Source: Linum tenue
Taxonomy: Eukaryota; Streptophyta; Magnoliopsida; Malpighiales; Linaceae
NCBI GenBank assembly: GCA_946122785.1
Contig: CAMGYJ010000004.1
Span: 16,266,150 to 16,330,149, forward strand
Length of the DNA: 64,000 nt
Reading direction: 5' to 3'
The notes under the pieces were generated by a model. It saw nothing but the letters and a program-made list of their open reading frames with translations, was not told the origin of the DNA and ran no database searches. This document shows positions 11,922 to 22,733 of this stretch, one piece after another (position 1 is the first letter of the stretch; each line of letters opens with the position of its first letter). A program made the position numbers and the translations under genes.

Positions 11922-13290
11922 GTCAGGCATCTTTATACCGAGGCGTTTTTCCTTTGACATGGTTTTTTCATTGGTTTAGTAAGCATTGCATTTATTTCCA
12001 ATGGTAGGGCTGGTTCTGAAGCATGTCGTTTGGTTAGTAGTAGGCAGCAACTTGTCCAATATAACCAATAGATTGACATGTTGTCTACATAAGTTCCATG
12101 CTCATTGTTAGGGCTGGTTGAACTAGATATCTGGTTTGCTTTTTATGAAATTCCTAGACTTGATCAAGTTCTTCAAATACTTCTGGCATGGGAACTAGAC
12201 AGCTGGTTTACTTTTACCATATCTTGTGTTAGAACCTTTGGTGTGTGCTGCTTGTTTGAGAGTTTTGCAGCTAAACTGCAAAAATGGAAATTATTGCTGT
12301 TTCATCGCAAGACAGAGGGTGTTTATGCTAGACTGCTTGTAGTTATGAATTTTCTCTATAGTTCTTGACACAATCCCATGCTTCATTTTAGTGCTTGCTT
12401 AGTCAGCAATATGTTCTTTTACCCTATTGGGTTTGCGAATTTGATATCCTGTTTCAGGTAGTTGACAATGTAAACAAGCTAGCTAGCTAGCTAGCTTGGT
12501 GAATAAGAAAAGCTTGAGGAATTCGTGGGACTTTTCCACAAGAATTTGACATCCCCAGGGTCTCCTGCATTTTATTTGCTTTGTCTTGTTTTCGTGCTTC
12601 TCTTTAAAGATCCGCTGTTTAGTTTAGGTGCAAAGTTCTTAGTATGCATGCTGTCAGGGAAAGTTAGCTGGCCCTCCCTGGCTCTCAAGTTTAGGATATG
12701 GTTGTATTAGGAATTTATTGTAATTTTCTTCCACTTCCTCTTTTGTTATTTCTGTCAATAAATAAAATGTCACCATTATAAAAAAAAAAATTAACTAGAG
12801 TTTCGTGACAATTAAGAGATTTAATTGTTACATCACGATACTTTCCTTATGCAGAAGTGTTTATGGCCTCAAATCTCAATGTACCAGTTCGCTTATAGTT
12901 GTTTCCATGGTATATTTCATAGATGATAGATGTGATAGTCCATTTATCATTTTCCTATATTGTACTTAGGAGCAGAATGCATATTATGTAGTCGTACTAG
13001 GTGTATTTGTTCATGCAATCTTGTTCAGCTCTTCTCGCGTTCCTTGAAAAACAATCAGCGTAGCTAAGCATTTAGGAGCAGCTCTTAGGACACAAAACGT
13101 CACTAACACCACCTTGAGAATCATTGTTATTGTTCTCATGAGGCTCAGCCTTGGTGAATGGTGATGACTGAAACCAAGAAAGAAGGAAGCTACACTCTTA
13201 GATTCTACGAATTGGTAATTTGGGTAGTAGAGAATCTGGCACCATAATTGTGAGAACGTGGGAAATAGATAAACTGGTATTCAGGTGTTA
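11922..13290. other. Non-coding tail of the GBP fragment and repeat debris
   Basis: This probably starts as GBP intron. An (AGCT)n microsatellite lies at about 12477-12497. An AATAAA signal plus A11 at 12763-12791 looks like a retroposed tail. A 100-base stretch near 13160-13255 has an inverted, diverged copy at 35130-35225. No coding region is supported. Confidence 0.5.
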
Positions 13291-13395
13291 GACCATCTCC
13301 AACAATCACCCTAAAAAGCCTAAAAAGCTAAAAGAGTTCCTCCAACCATCAATGGGAAAATTCAAATAGCCAAAAAAGTCAAATTTTTCGGCTAA

Positions 13396-14212
13396 GGCTA
13401 ACTCCAACCCACAAAGTCACATTTGACTCCCCAAATAGCTAAATATTGCTTTTTAGCTCCCCAACCCCCATTTTCACTCCAACCCTACAAAAAGCTAAAT
13501 TTAGCTTCCCACCTTCATTTTTCAATTTATTTCAATAAACCATACTTATTTGACCTTTAGTTTTTATATTTCACTTTAATTTTTTAATATTTTGTTATTA
13601 CTTTTGAAAACAAAAATTTTGATGTAATTTTTTTTAAATTCCGAGACAATTTTTTTTTTGTTGAAAAATTAGTAGCTAATCTGTTACCGTTAACTTCGGG
13701 ACCACTCCAAATATGACCATTTTCTTGTAGCCGTTACTTTAAGACCATCTTGTTTGCTTGTAGATTGTATTGCATGTTTCAATATTAATTTTACTTCTTG
13801 TTGCTTGGTTATTTGTATTTCAAGTTTCAGTGTGATTGTATTTCAAGACCGTCTTTTATGGTTGTTAATATATGATCGTTGCAAAGTGATTGTTGTTTCG
13901 TCACTACGTAAATTGATTCTCGTTATTATTTAAATCACATCAACAAAGCAACAACCAATCACAAATGAGGAAGGAGAAGGAAACAAAAAAAAAAAAAAAA
14001 AAAAAGGGATTTGGCCACATGGAGTGACAAACGTGGGCCTAGTACCCACTTTTTTGCCCAGCCATAAATGGCTTTCTTCCCAAATCCTAGTCAAATTTAG
14101 CTCCCAAAATTCCAATACCCATATTTGACTACCTCATTTTTTGTGGGTTGGAGTAAGAAAAAAAGTTATATATGGCTTTTTGGCTTTTTTGCTCCTTGGG
14201 TTGGAGCCAGCC
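13396..14212. mobile_element. Nested Harbinger/Tourist-like MITE
   Basis: The ends GGCTAACTCCAACCCA and, reversed, GGCTGGCTCCAACCCA are flanked by the 3-bp duplication TAA at 13393-13395 and 14213-14215. The interior is AT-rich with a long A run near 13986-14005. It inserted into the larger Harbinger element. Confidence 0.78.
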
Positions 14213-14412
14213 TAAAAACCCATTGGAAGAAGACAAGAAAAGCTATAATTGTGGTGGGAGTTGGGCCCTCCTTTCTTCCAGCTAGGCAACGCGCGCAGGC
14301 AATCGGAGCCAATCCGTGGCGCGCGTTTAGCGCAAAAATCCCCCCTACGTGTGGCCCAACTTTATTCCCGTTAGAATTCAAACAAAATAGTTTCAGTCAG
14401 CCCAACTTTATT

Positions 14413-15380
14413 GGAAAATTTCCCACTGTACACATGTTTTTAAAAAAAATTCTCAAAATACACACGTTATGAAAAAAATTCCCAATCTACGCATGTTTGG
14501 GCCTTCACCGCGTCTGACCAAGGCGGTGATTGAATCACCGCGTTAAAGAAGAGCGGTGATTGCATCACCGCGTTAGACGAAAACGGTGATTGCATCACCG
14601 CTGTAGAGGAAAACGGTGAAGGCCTGACCTGCGTCTAATCTTTAAAAAAACGTAACTTTGTGCTCGGTTATCCGATCGTGATGAAATTTTTTTTGATTCC
14701 GCATAATTTTTCGAGATCTTGCAAGCCGCAAACATCCAAAGGCGGTTTGGTCCCGCCTTCGTCCCGAAAAAACGTCGTTTGCTACCCCGAATGAGCCTTT
14801 TTTCGATTTCGTCAAACTTTGAACGACCATAACTTTGTGCTCCACAATCCGAATATCATGAATTTTTTTTGATTTTGCATAACTTTTTGAGGACTACAAT
14901 TTTTAGTAGGAGAGAATTTTCAAAAAATGAATTATTTTGGATATACGGGGTTTTGAGAATAAGTTTACCTTTCTTTTTTAGGAATCCAAGTACATTCCGA
15001 AATTATGTCTATGATAAAAATTGTAGTCCTCAAAAAGTTAACCACGATCTCGAAAAATTATGCGGAATCAAAAAAAATTTCACCATGATCGGATAACCGA
15101 GCACAAAGTTACGTTTTTTTAAAGATTCGACGCAGGTCAGGCCTTCACCGCGACTGTTGAATGCGGTGAAGCTATCACCGTTTTTGTCTACAGCGGTGAT
15201 GCAATCACCGTTTTTCTCTAACGCGGTGATGCAATCACCGCTCTTCTCTAACGCGGTGAAGCAATCACCGCCTTAGTCTGACGCGGTGAAGGCCCAAACA
15301 TGCGTAGATTGGGAATTTTTTTCATAACATGTGTATTTTGAGAATTTTTTTTAAAAACATGTGTACAGTGGGATTTTTTT
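14413..15380. mobile_element. Non-autonomous MULE with long inverted repeats and TCACCGC arrays
   Basis: About 300-bp inverted termini (14413-14720 and 15048-15380) begin with a GGAAAATTTCCC-like end, then ACTGTACACATG. They carry four to five tandem palindromic units built from GCGGTGAT and ATCACCGC. The flanking sequence CCAACTTTATT is repeated at 14402-14412 and 15381-15391, a 9-11 bp duplication as in Mutator elements. The middle contains a second nested foldback around 14877-15040. No gene. The repeat architecture matches the MuDR-like element at 39.3-45.3 kb. Confidence 0.85.
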
Positions 15381-15606
15381 CCAACTTTATTCCCGTTAGA
15401 ATAAAAAAAATTAGTTTCAGTCACCCAATTAATTACCAACGGCTCTATTAACCCCAACAGCTCTTTTTCATATATTTCTCTATAAATACCTCATATTTCT
15501 TCACTTCAACCTCATCTCTTCCAATTTCTTCTCTCATTCTCATCAAAGATCAATTATATCTTCTTCCCAACAAATTAAAACCTATCTTACTCTCAAATTT
15601 CTGATC

Positions 15607-16171
15607 ATGTCTCAACCTAATCGCCCACCAAATTGGAAGGAATCCGAAGATGAGGTTTTGTGCAAGTGTTGGATTGAAATTTCGGAGGATGGTGCTATCG
15701 GCCATTATCAAGCTGGGACTGAGTTTTGGAGGCGAGTTGGAGTCCTTTTTAATGCTGAAGGATGGGGAATTCCGCGTAGTGATGGAGCCTTGACTTCTCG
15801 ATGGGCAATCATCCGCCAACAATGTGGGTCGTGGAATGCGGCATTGAGGAGAGCAAGCGTTGTACCAATGAGTGGAGAAAATCTAACTGATGAGGTTAGT
15901 TGAGTTTTAATAATAATTATTATGTGTTTGATTTTTTTATTTAATTACGTAGTTTATACTCATAATTGTTACATATGCCTTGATTGTCTAGGTTAAACAA
16001 GCAAATGAAATTTTCGTAGCGGACACCGGGAAGAAATTCAAGTTGAACTATTGTTGGGACATACTCCACAACTCATTCTTATTAAAGCTGAATGAACTGT
16101 TGATGACACAACTCATTCTGACCAAAGTGAAAGCACAATTGATGGCACAACTCATTCTGACACACATGTGA
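15607..16171 (+). CDS. Harbinger ORF1, Myb/SANT-like DNA-binding protein, truncated
   Basis: Two exons (15607-15894, 15992-16171) join in frame to 155 residues. The first is a trihelix/SANT-like fold with NWKESEDEVLCKCWIEIS, then FWRRVGVLF and LTSRWAIIRQQCGSWNAALR. The second continues with an ANEIF..K..FKLNYCWDIL pattern. This matches PIF/Harbinger ORF1 products, often misnamed NAM-associated or glutathione-transferase-like, which bind the element ends and help the transposase reach the nucleus. The protein is shorter than usual and its tail is a duplicated QLILT stretch, so the basic C-terminus is missing. It lies between the nested MULE and the right terminus. Confidence 0.75.
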
Positions 16172-16992
16172 AGTGTCTATGATCCATTTAAACAAAATAT
16201 TGTGATTTCGTCATTAATGAAATCATATTTAACAATAATTTTTTATGTCAAAATTTAACAAAATTTTATCGAAACGTTCATCTGAATTAATTATTACTAA
16301 CTGTATATAAATAATATACAAACTATCTAATTAAAGTGATGAAATCTACACTAAACTAGATTATCACAAAAGGAGAAGATTTGACATTCTAGCATTTTGG
16401 CTTTGCTTGTTGGAGCAAAACCACTTTTTGATTGCCAAAAATTTTAGCTTTCTAGCATTTTGGCATTTGATTGTTGAAGATGGTCTTAGATAACATAAAT
16501 GAAAACTTTTGTTCATTGTGCGATTTAGCATATATATGAAAAAGGCATATTAACCAAAAAAATAAGTTCAAGTTGGATCATAATATTACAACCCATCTAC
16601 TCTACACAATATATTATGCACTTCACTCTATATTGTTGTTGTCATGTTGCACTTTGATAGTTCTCCTTATTTCATGGAAGGGCAATTTTGCCCATTTCCC
16701 ATATGTTGTCGTTCTATATACTACATTGGCTTTGAGTACTGCTGTTTGTATTTGGTTTGGGCCTCATGTTGTGTGTCATTAAAGTTTCTAATTGGATCAG
16801 CTTTTATAATCTTAAGTTTGTTTGGGCTTAATGACCGCACTAAATTTCTAAGCGTTTATTCTGGCTAAATTTGTTTGCTTTCACAAAAGTATTTTTCCAA
16901 CCGATTTTTTTTGGTAATCCATTCAATGGGAACAACCCTTGGTGTACTATTTTGTACCTTAACCATTTATCAACCCTTAAAAGTTAAAATCA

Positions 16993-18367
16993 ACCCTTGG
17001 AGATGGGCTTAAGATGGCAGGTTGGGAATGGCCAATCAGTCTCCCTCCTTCATTCTAACTGGATTCCTAGGTACCAATTAGATCCCCCTTGCTACAATCC
17101 ACGAATCTTGCCTGAGGGGGGTGATCCCTTGGTAACAGAGGTTATTGGTGAGGGGGGCGGAAGGTGGTCTGATGAGAAGCTTAGTCAATGGTTTGACCCG
17201 CCCACCTGTAGGGCTATTAAAGCTATTCCTCTCCCGAGATGGGATGTGCCTGATAAGCTTATCTGGCATTTTACGGCGATGGGGTGTTTTCGGTTAAGTC
17301 GGCTTACCATTTGGCTGTCGATTTGTACAGGAGGAGGGGTGGATGGCGGTCCTCGGTTAGCTGGATGGATAAGCCGAGTTGGATTAGAGTGTGGGAGGCA
17401 AAGATCCCTCCGAATTTGAAAGTTTTTGTTTGGCAAATTCTTAATCGGGCTCTGCCAACCACAGAGGCGCTTATTGAGAAAAAGGTTCAGGTGCTACCTC
17501 GGTGTCCAGTTTGTTGGGAGGGCCCGGAGACGATGGAGCACTTGTTCCTTTATTGTCCGATGGCACAGGCACTCTGGGACTATTCATGGCTGGAATATTT
17601 GGGGGAGGGTTTGCCTCGGCACACTTTTCCTTTGTTTATTAAACGTCTGTTGGCTCTTATTCGTCAACCGTCCATGGTTATGGCTGTGATGGCCATCCTT
17701 TGGAGGGTCTGGCGATCTCGAAATTGGGTAGTCTTTGAAGGCAAGCAATTTGGGATCCCGGTTCTCATGCGCCAGTTTAACCAACAATATGAGAAATGGG
17801 TGGGCCTACCGGCGGACCAAGTTCCTAGGGTGCCGGTCCCGGTGCTGCAATCTCCAATTCAAATGGGTGATTCCCATCTAGTTTGCATGTGGGACGGGGC
17901 TACGAAGGGTGGGTCGCATTCGGCTGGTGGGATGGTTCTTTTGGATTCAGAGCGGGCACTCTTGCTGGCTAGAGGGGTTCGGTTTTCTCAAATGGATGAT
18001 CCTATGGTGGTGGAATTGCTTGTGCTCAGGGAAGCTATTGTTTGGTGTATAGAGCTAGGCTTGTCGGAGGTCCGGTTTGAGGGCGATGCGAAGGTGATTA
18101 TCGACAAAATAAATCAAGCCGACGTAAGAGATAGCCGGTTGGGTGCTGTTCTGGAAGAGATTAGCCATCATTTTAGTACTCAACCTGGCTTTAGTGTGCG
18201 TTTTGTAGGTCGGGAGAAAAATAAGGTAGCTCATTTGGTAGCTAGGAAAGCCTTTTCTTTGTACCCGACTATGAGTCGCTTCTTTGATTTCCAGTCCTGG
18301 CTGGTTTCCAGGGTGTAACTGCCTATTTTTTGATCAATATATGATATCTTTTGACAAAAAAAAACCC
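16993..18367 (+). mobile_element. 5'-truncated L1-type LINE (copy 1)
   Basis: The target duplication TAAAAGTTAAAATCA occurs at 16978-16992 and 18368-18382, and the element ends in an A9 tail after a TCTTTTGAC motif. Only the ORF2 C-terminal portion is present, as expected of aborted reverse transcription. Copies at 48741 and 63857 share the 3' end. Confidence 0.9.
16998..18318 (+). pseudogene. LINE ORF2 C-terminus: zf-RVT domain plus RNase H
   Basis: The frame starts mid-protein (QVGNGQSVSLLHSNWIP) and runs through the region after the reverse transcriptase, then the zinc-binding zf-RVT domain (LPRCPVCWEGPETMEHLFLY: two Cys, then His, then Cys), then an RNase H domain (WDGATKGGSHSAGGMVLL, FEGDAKVIID). 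The latter should degrade the RNA of the hybrid during retrotransposition. A one-base deletion near 17280 shifts the frame just before VFSVKSAYHLA, so the copy is dead. The stop at 18316-18318 is the natural end, about 40 bases before the poly(A). Confidence 0.88.
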
Positions 18368-18382
18368 TAAAAGTTAAAATCA

Positions 18383-19093
18383 TTAGAATGTTTATTCAAA
18401 ATGACTTCAACATACATGAAGATCTAGAAAAATGAGAAATGTGGGCAAAATACCATACACGGCTATTGCTTATAATTTTTAAGAAATACCAATAGAATGC
18501 TTATGCATAGCCTAATTAATAATTTCATCCATACCAGACCATATCAATATCTGGATCAAATTAGATCAAACCAAAAGTAATTTAACTGATTTTGGCTTCG
18601 TGGAATTTCTTAAAGTTAAACAATAATTAACCAAATCGCAACTAGATCAAATGTGCTTTAGACTTTCATATTTAATTTTCACCTATTTTTCATTTCATTC
18701 TATCATATGATTGATTTATTGGGATCCTGAACCATAACAAACTGGGCAATTGCGACAAGTTATTATTAAAAAAATATGAAATTTAAAATTTAACCAACGG
18801 GGCAGCTTAATGTTTCTTCAACCTAATAAGACTATTATATACACATGCCTATTTTACAAGAATGGATAGTTCCATAAATGATTGAACGATAATTGTATAA
18901 CGATAAACCATTAACCTTGAATTATTAACATTTTTCATCCAAGATATGTTCTGGTTCTGAAAACATAATTTATGATTAATAGAGTATTTTGAAATATGGT
19001 GTTTTGGAGATGAATAATTCGGTGTTTGATTATTTATTGGTATTTTGTCTATAGAACTTAGTAGGAATTGGAGTATCTAATTAAGATTTTCAG
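18383..19093. other. AT-rich intergenic spacer
   Basis: I see no gene, terminal repeat or tandem array here. Confidence 0.5.
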
Positions 19094-19102
19094 TAATTCT
19101 TT

Positions 19103-20480
19103 GGTTTAATACACTTGCATAGCCATAACTATTCGCATTTTGACAATAATAGACATTTTTTGAAAAATACACTAAAATAGCCATTCCGTCCATAACTTTA
19201 ACGGCATTGAAATGGACGTTGACTAGACTAACGATTTTTTATGACGTGGCTTCTTTTTGACAAAAAATTGCCACTTGGAAAAATCCCTTTTATTATAATT
19301 AACTAAACAACAAGAATTAAAAAAATAGAAGAGGGATTCAACTTCCCCTCTTTTCACAGAACTCACCTCAACATCTCTATCGAAGCTCCGGCGCCGCTCT
19401 CTCTCCACCTCCATTTTTTCATCCTCCTCTTATTTCTCTCTCTCCACCTCCATTTTTTCATCCTCCTCTTATTTCTCTGTTCAATCCCAACTTCCATGTG
19501 GATTGTGGATGCCATCCAATCATCGATCCATCCTGACACCCTGCTTACTTACTCTGTAGACTAGGTCAATGAAGAATTTGGGTTTCCTTCGCATCAGTAG
19601 CACTGGGATCGAAAGTTCATGGGCTCCGCCGCCGTCGATCCGACCATGGGAGTGAACAGAGACTCCGATTCTGGACTACAGGTGAAGAACCGAGAGATTG
19701 TGTGTTGGGGGAAGAAAGAAGAACCACAGCGGAATCGTAAGAGAGGAATCTCTCTATGAAATTAGGGTTTTCGGGCATAGAGGGATTTTTCTTCAGCGGC
19801 GGTGTCCTGTGAAAGAAACTCGATGGTTGGGAGATTTTGTCAGCAACCACCTCCTCGCCGCCATCCATCGATTTTGTCATCAGTAGTATGCGACGTCAAT
19901 TGCAACACCGTGAAGAACTGGGTCGCGAAAAAATGAATTGGAATCGGCGAACGAGAATTGGAAGAATGTACCCGATTTTTCGTTAGTTCCATCCGCTGAA
20001 GAATTCGAGATTGTCCCAACTGAGATCCGAATTGCAAAGGTACCGACATAGTACGGCCAATCCGTCGCCGGAAGGAAGAACAAAAGCGGGAGTTTGGATT
20101 TTGGAAGAACACAAGTTGAATGGAGAACAGAAGTGAAAATTAGGTTTTTTGGCGAAGGAAATTCATTTGCCGTCTGTAGTAGCGCATAAGTGCATTGGTT
20201 TTTTTAAAATTTGAAATTAGTTTTTTTTTAATTTAAAATGTGACGTGGCATCCACTAAGCATGATAAGTCTAAGTGGACATGATGTGTTATCCACGTGGC
20301 ATCCACATCAGCCTAAACTTTGTTTAGTTGACAAAGTCATTGACGGTGTTAAAGTATGTGACGGAAGTGGCTAAATTTGTCAAACAAATTTTAAACGTGT
20401 GGCTATATCTGTGTATTTTTTGAAAAGTGGCTATTATTGTCAAAAGCGAGAAAGTTATGGCTATGCAGGTGAATTAAACC
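19103..20480. mobile_element. Non-autonomous MULE, 1.38 kb, 9-bp target duplication
   Basis: The termini are inverted over about 65 bases: GGTTTAATACACTTGCATAG on the left, and GGTTTAATTCACCTGCATAG reading inward from the right. The 9-bp duplication TAATTCTTT sits at 19094-19102 and 20481-20489. The interior, about 19370-20150, has the CT-rich and codon-like composition of host 5' gene regions, including a tandem duplication near 19398-19480. No domain is recognisable, so a Pack-MULE is possible but unproven. Confidence 0.85.
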
Positions 20481-20489
20481 TAATTCTTT

Positions 20490-21240
20490 ATTAGGTTCAT
20501 CATTGATTAGGTTTGATGTTTCAACCCAATAGTTATATGTTTTGTTGAATTCAAGTGTGTTAATTTAGTTATAATCATAATCAGATGTATGAGGCGGGGA
20601 TTACCCTCGGGTATCTGAAACCCACCGGATGGGGATGCAAAATCCTCCCCCGCATGGGGATAGGGAGGGTATGGATTTGATAATTGAAAATGGGTATGGC
20701 GATGGGTTTAGTACAATCCGCCCCAAACCCGACCTATTGACATCTCTGCTCGGTCCAGAACTAGATCGTATTGATATAGGACCGAACCAAAAACAAAGGA
20801 AAAATGAGGACCATAACCGAATCAAAAGTATGTTTGGTCTATTTGGTTCGATTCTGTACGGTCCAAATTCAATTTTGGTCCATATTTTCTTCATATTTAT
20901 AATAATTTGTAGGACCCAAATTGAATTGAATATATTCGATATTATCTTATTCGGTCCAAATATCGATTTGATCACGATATATGAAGAATTGATCGATGAA
21001 CATGCGCATTTTGTTCTAGCATAATATCATAGAAAATCACAAAGGGAGGACAATCAAACCCGTAATATCCGGTATCCAACCGCCTCGAACGAGTAATCAT
21101 GGGGAATACCTATATTGACTGGGTATAGGATGGATATAGGTAAAACCTGTAAAATTTTTGATGAGGTTGAGGATATAGGTTTAGACTATTTTGTCTCATA
21201 CTCATACTCATCCAATACACAATAACACATAAGTAGCACA
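20490..21240. other. Mosaic of MITE fragments, no gene
   Basis: The stretch at 20597-20750 has GGGGAT/ATCCCC inverted words. The block 20753-20970 carries CGGTCC...GGACCG inverted words. Terminal motifs such as GACATCTCTGC suggest broken hAT MITEs, but the boundaries are not clean. Confidence 0.4.
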
Positions 21241-21242
21241 AA

Positions 21243-21270
21243 CCGGCCAACGGGCCGGATACAATACTAG
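21243..21270 (+). mobile_element. Helitron 3' terminus
   Basis: A perfect 6-bp hairpin (CCGGCC, loop AACG, GGCCGG) at 21243-21258, an 8-base spacer and CTAG at 21267-21270 followed by T make a canonical Helitron 3' end. It resembles the terminus at 5584. The 5' end and body length are not resolved; the element would extend to the left. Confidence 0.72.
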
Positions 21271-21366
21271 TATCAAAATCAAAATATGGTATGAACAAAT
21301 TATTATTATAATAATTATTAAAAGCCGAGTAACCCACGCTAATTTGCTATTCCTTACGGAAAAAGC

Positions 21367-21794
21367 CAATGTTGTCAGAACCGAACCGGAGCATGACCCG
21401 GTAATGCGAACGGCTCGCACTTGAATGGTCCAACCGGCATTAGACCGTTTAAAAACCGTTAGAGAACTGGTACCTAATAAACTTTATCAGTATAAATAGT
21501 GGGCATTTCTTAATCAGAGCTCATCTCTTTCCTTCGAAATTGTGAAATGGAAATAAGGATTCAGTTTGAGAGCCCGACGTTTTTGGTTTATTTCAATTTT
21601 CTGCAATTTTTTAATTAAATTTAATGGCTCGTGGCAAAAACCGGACGAGCGGCTCGAGCAGTTAACCGCCTCGGCCGCTCGTCAACCGCTACATAAAACC
21701 GAAGCGGCTTTTAGACTGATCCGAGCCGGTTTTGTGACCGGGTGGCGGTTTTACCGATTGGGCCGAGCGGCTCAGCTCGGCTTTAATAACACTG
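21367..21794. mobile_element. hAT-type MITE, 428 bp
   Basis: The ends CAATGTTGTCAGAACCG and CTTTAATAACACTG are inverted, and a perfect 8-bp duplication GAAAAAGC lies at 21359-21366 and 21795-21802. The interior is rich in CGGCTCG and AACCGG words. It inserted about 100 bases past the Helitron terminus at 21270. Confidence 0.88.
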
Positions 21795-22124
21795 GAAAAA
21801 GCGCTAACCCCAAATCATTAACCAAAACACTGTTCATTAAATAATTGAAAGAAAGAAACCCGCCGCATGCCCGTGTACTGCACACACAGACACCTTTTAC
21901 TGTACAACGTGACTGAGATTTACTGTTTCAAACTGGCGTGTCCTTCGGTGTGGGCTGTTGTTGGGTGAGGCCTCATTGGGATCTGGCGGGGTTTGGGGGC
22001 TCTGTCGGGGTGGGACTGGTCGTTGGCTTCTGGTTGGCCTTAGTTGCGGTCGTTTGGTGGCCCGGACGCGCGTTGGTCATCAGAGATCGGTATGTGACTT
22101 TGCCCCTGTCCGGCCACGTGGGAT

Positions 22125-22639
22125 GGGGCCTTCAGATGTGCTCAGTAAGTCTTGCGTGATATCATTGTGTCTGTTAGGGATTCCGGCTGTTGTTCGCAGG
22201 ACTGTGTTGGAGAAACTTGGCGACTGATTGGCTGCGGTTGGAGGTGCTTTGGGAATGGTGGACAACTGATTGATACCGGTTATTTACCTGAGGGACGGGG
22301 GCCTTCAGATGTCCTCAGTGAGTCTTGCATGATATGATTGTGTCTTTTAGGGATTGCCAAGAGGGTCGTGTTGGGTTGTTGTTCGCAGGACTATGTTGGA
22401 GAAACTTGGCGGCTGATTGGCTGGGATTGGAGGTGCTTTGGGAATGGTGGGCGGCTGATTGATACCGGTTATTCACCTGATGGCGGGAGGGTGTCAAGAA
22501 GTTCACTGTTTCAAGCACTGTGGACGTCCTTCAGTGCCTCGATGCGTGCGCTCAGGTGGAGAAAGCCATTTCTCATTCTTTTTGCATGCCTCGATGCGTG
22601 CGCTCAGGTGGAGAAGGTCATTTCTCATTCTTTTTGCAC
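22125..22639. repeat. Two tandem duplications upstream of the RPA-like gene
   Basis: Units 22125-22297 and 22298-22490 share long identical blocks (for example GTTGGAGAAACTTGGCG and GGAGGTGCTTTGGGAATGG), with a short insertion in the second. A separate 52-bp unit starting GCCTCGATGCGTGCGCTCAG is repeated at 22536-22587 and 22588-22639. They occupy the presumed promoter and 5' region of the next gene. The preceding stretch 21803-22124 shows no gene. Confidence 0.85.
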
Positions 22640-22733
22640 AAGAGGACTCATTCTCGGAACGCATTTCCCTCTTTTTTACTCTCCTCTTTGTTCTCTGTGG
22701 TTCACTCGTTGTTTTCTCGCCTTTTTCCTCGCC

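Larger units (their letters stand above)
13291..16485 (+). mobile_element. PIF/Harbinger element with ORF1, containing two nested elements
   Basis: The terminal inverted repeats read GACCATCTCCAACAATC inward from the left and GACCATCTTCAACAATC from the right. The 3-bp target duplication TTA sits at 13288-13290 and 16486-16488, typical of PIF/Harbinger. Inside are an ORF1 (Myb/SANT-like) gene at 15607, a Harbinger MITE (13396-14212) and a MULE (14413-15380). No DDE transposase frame remains, so movement would need a helper. Confidence 0.88.

Noticed and set aside
22338..22733. Upstream 132 codons of the 363-codon frame containing RPA exon 1
   Set aside because: The frame runs through tandem repeats and intron sequence. 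Similarity to RPA begins only at the ATG at 22734, and the rest of the open frame includes introns.
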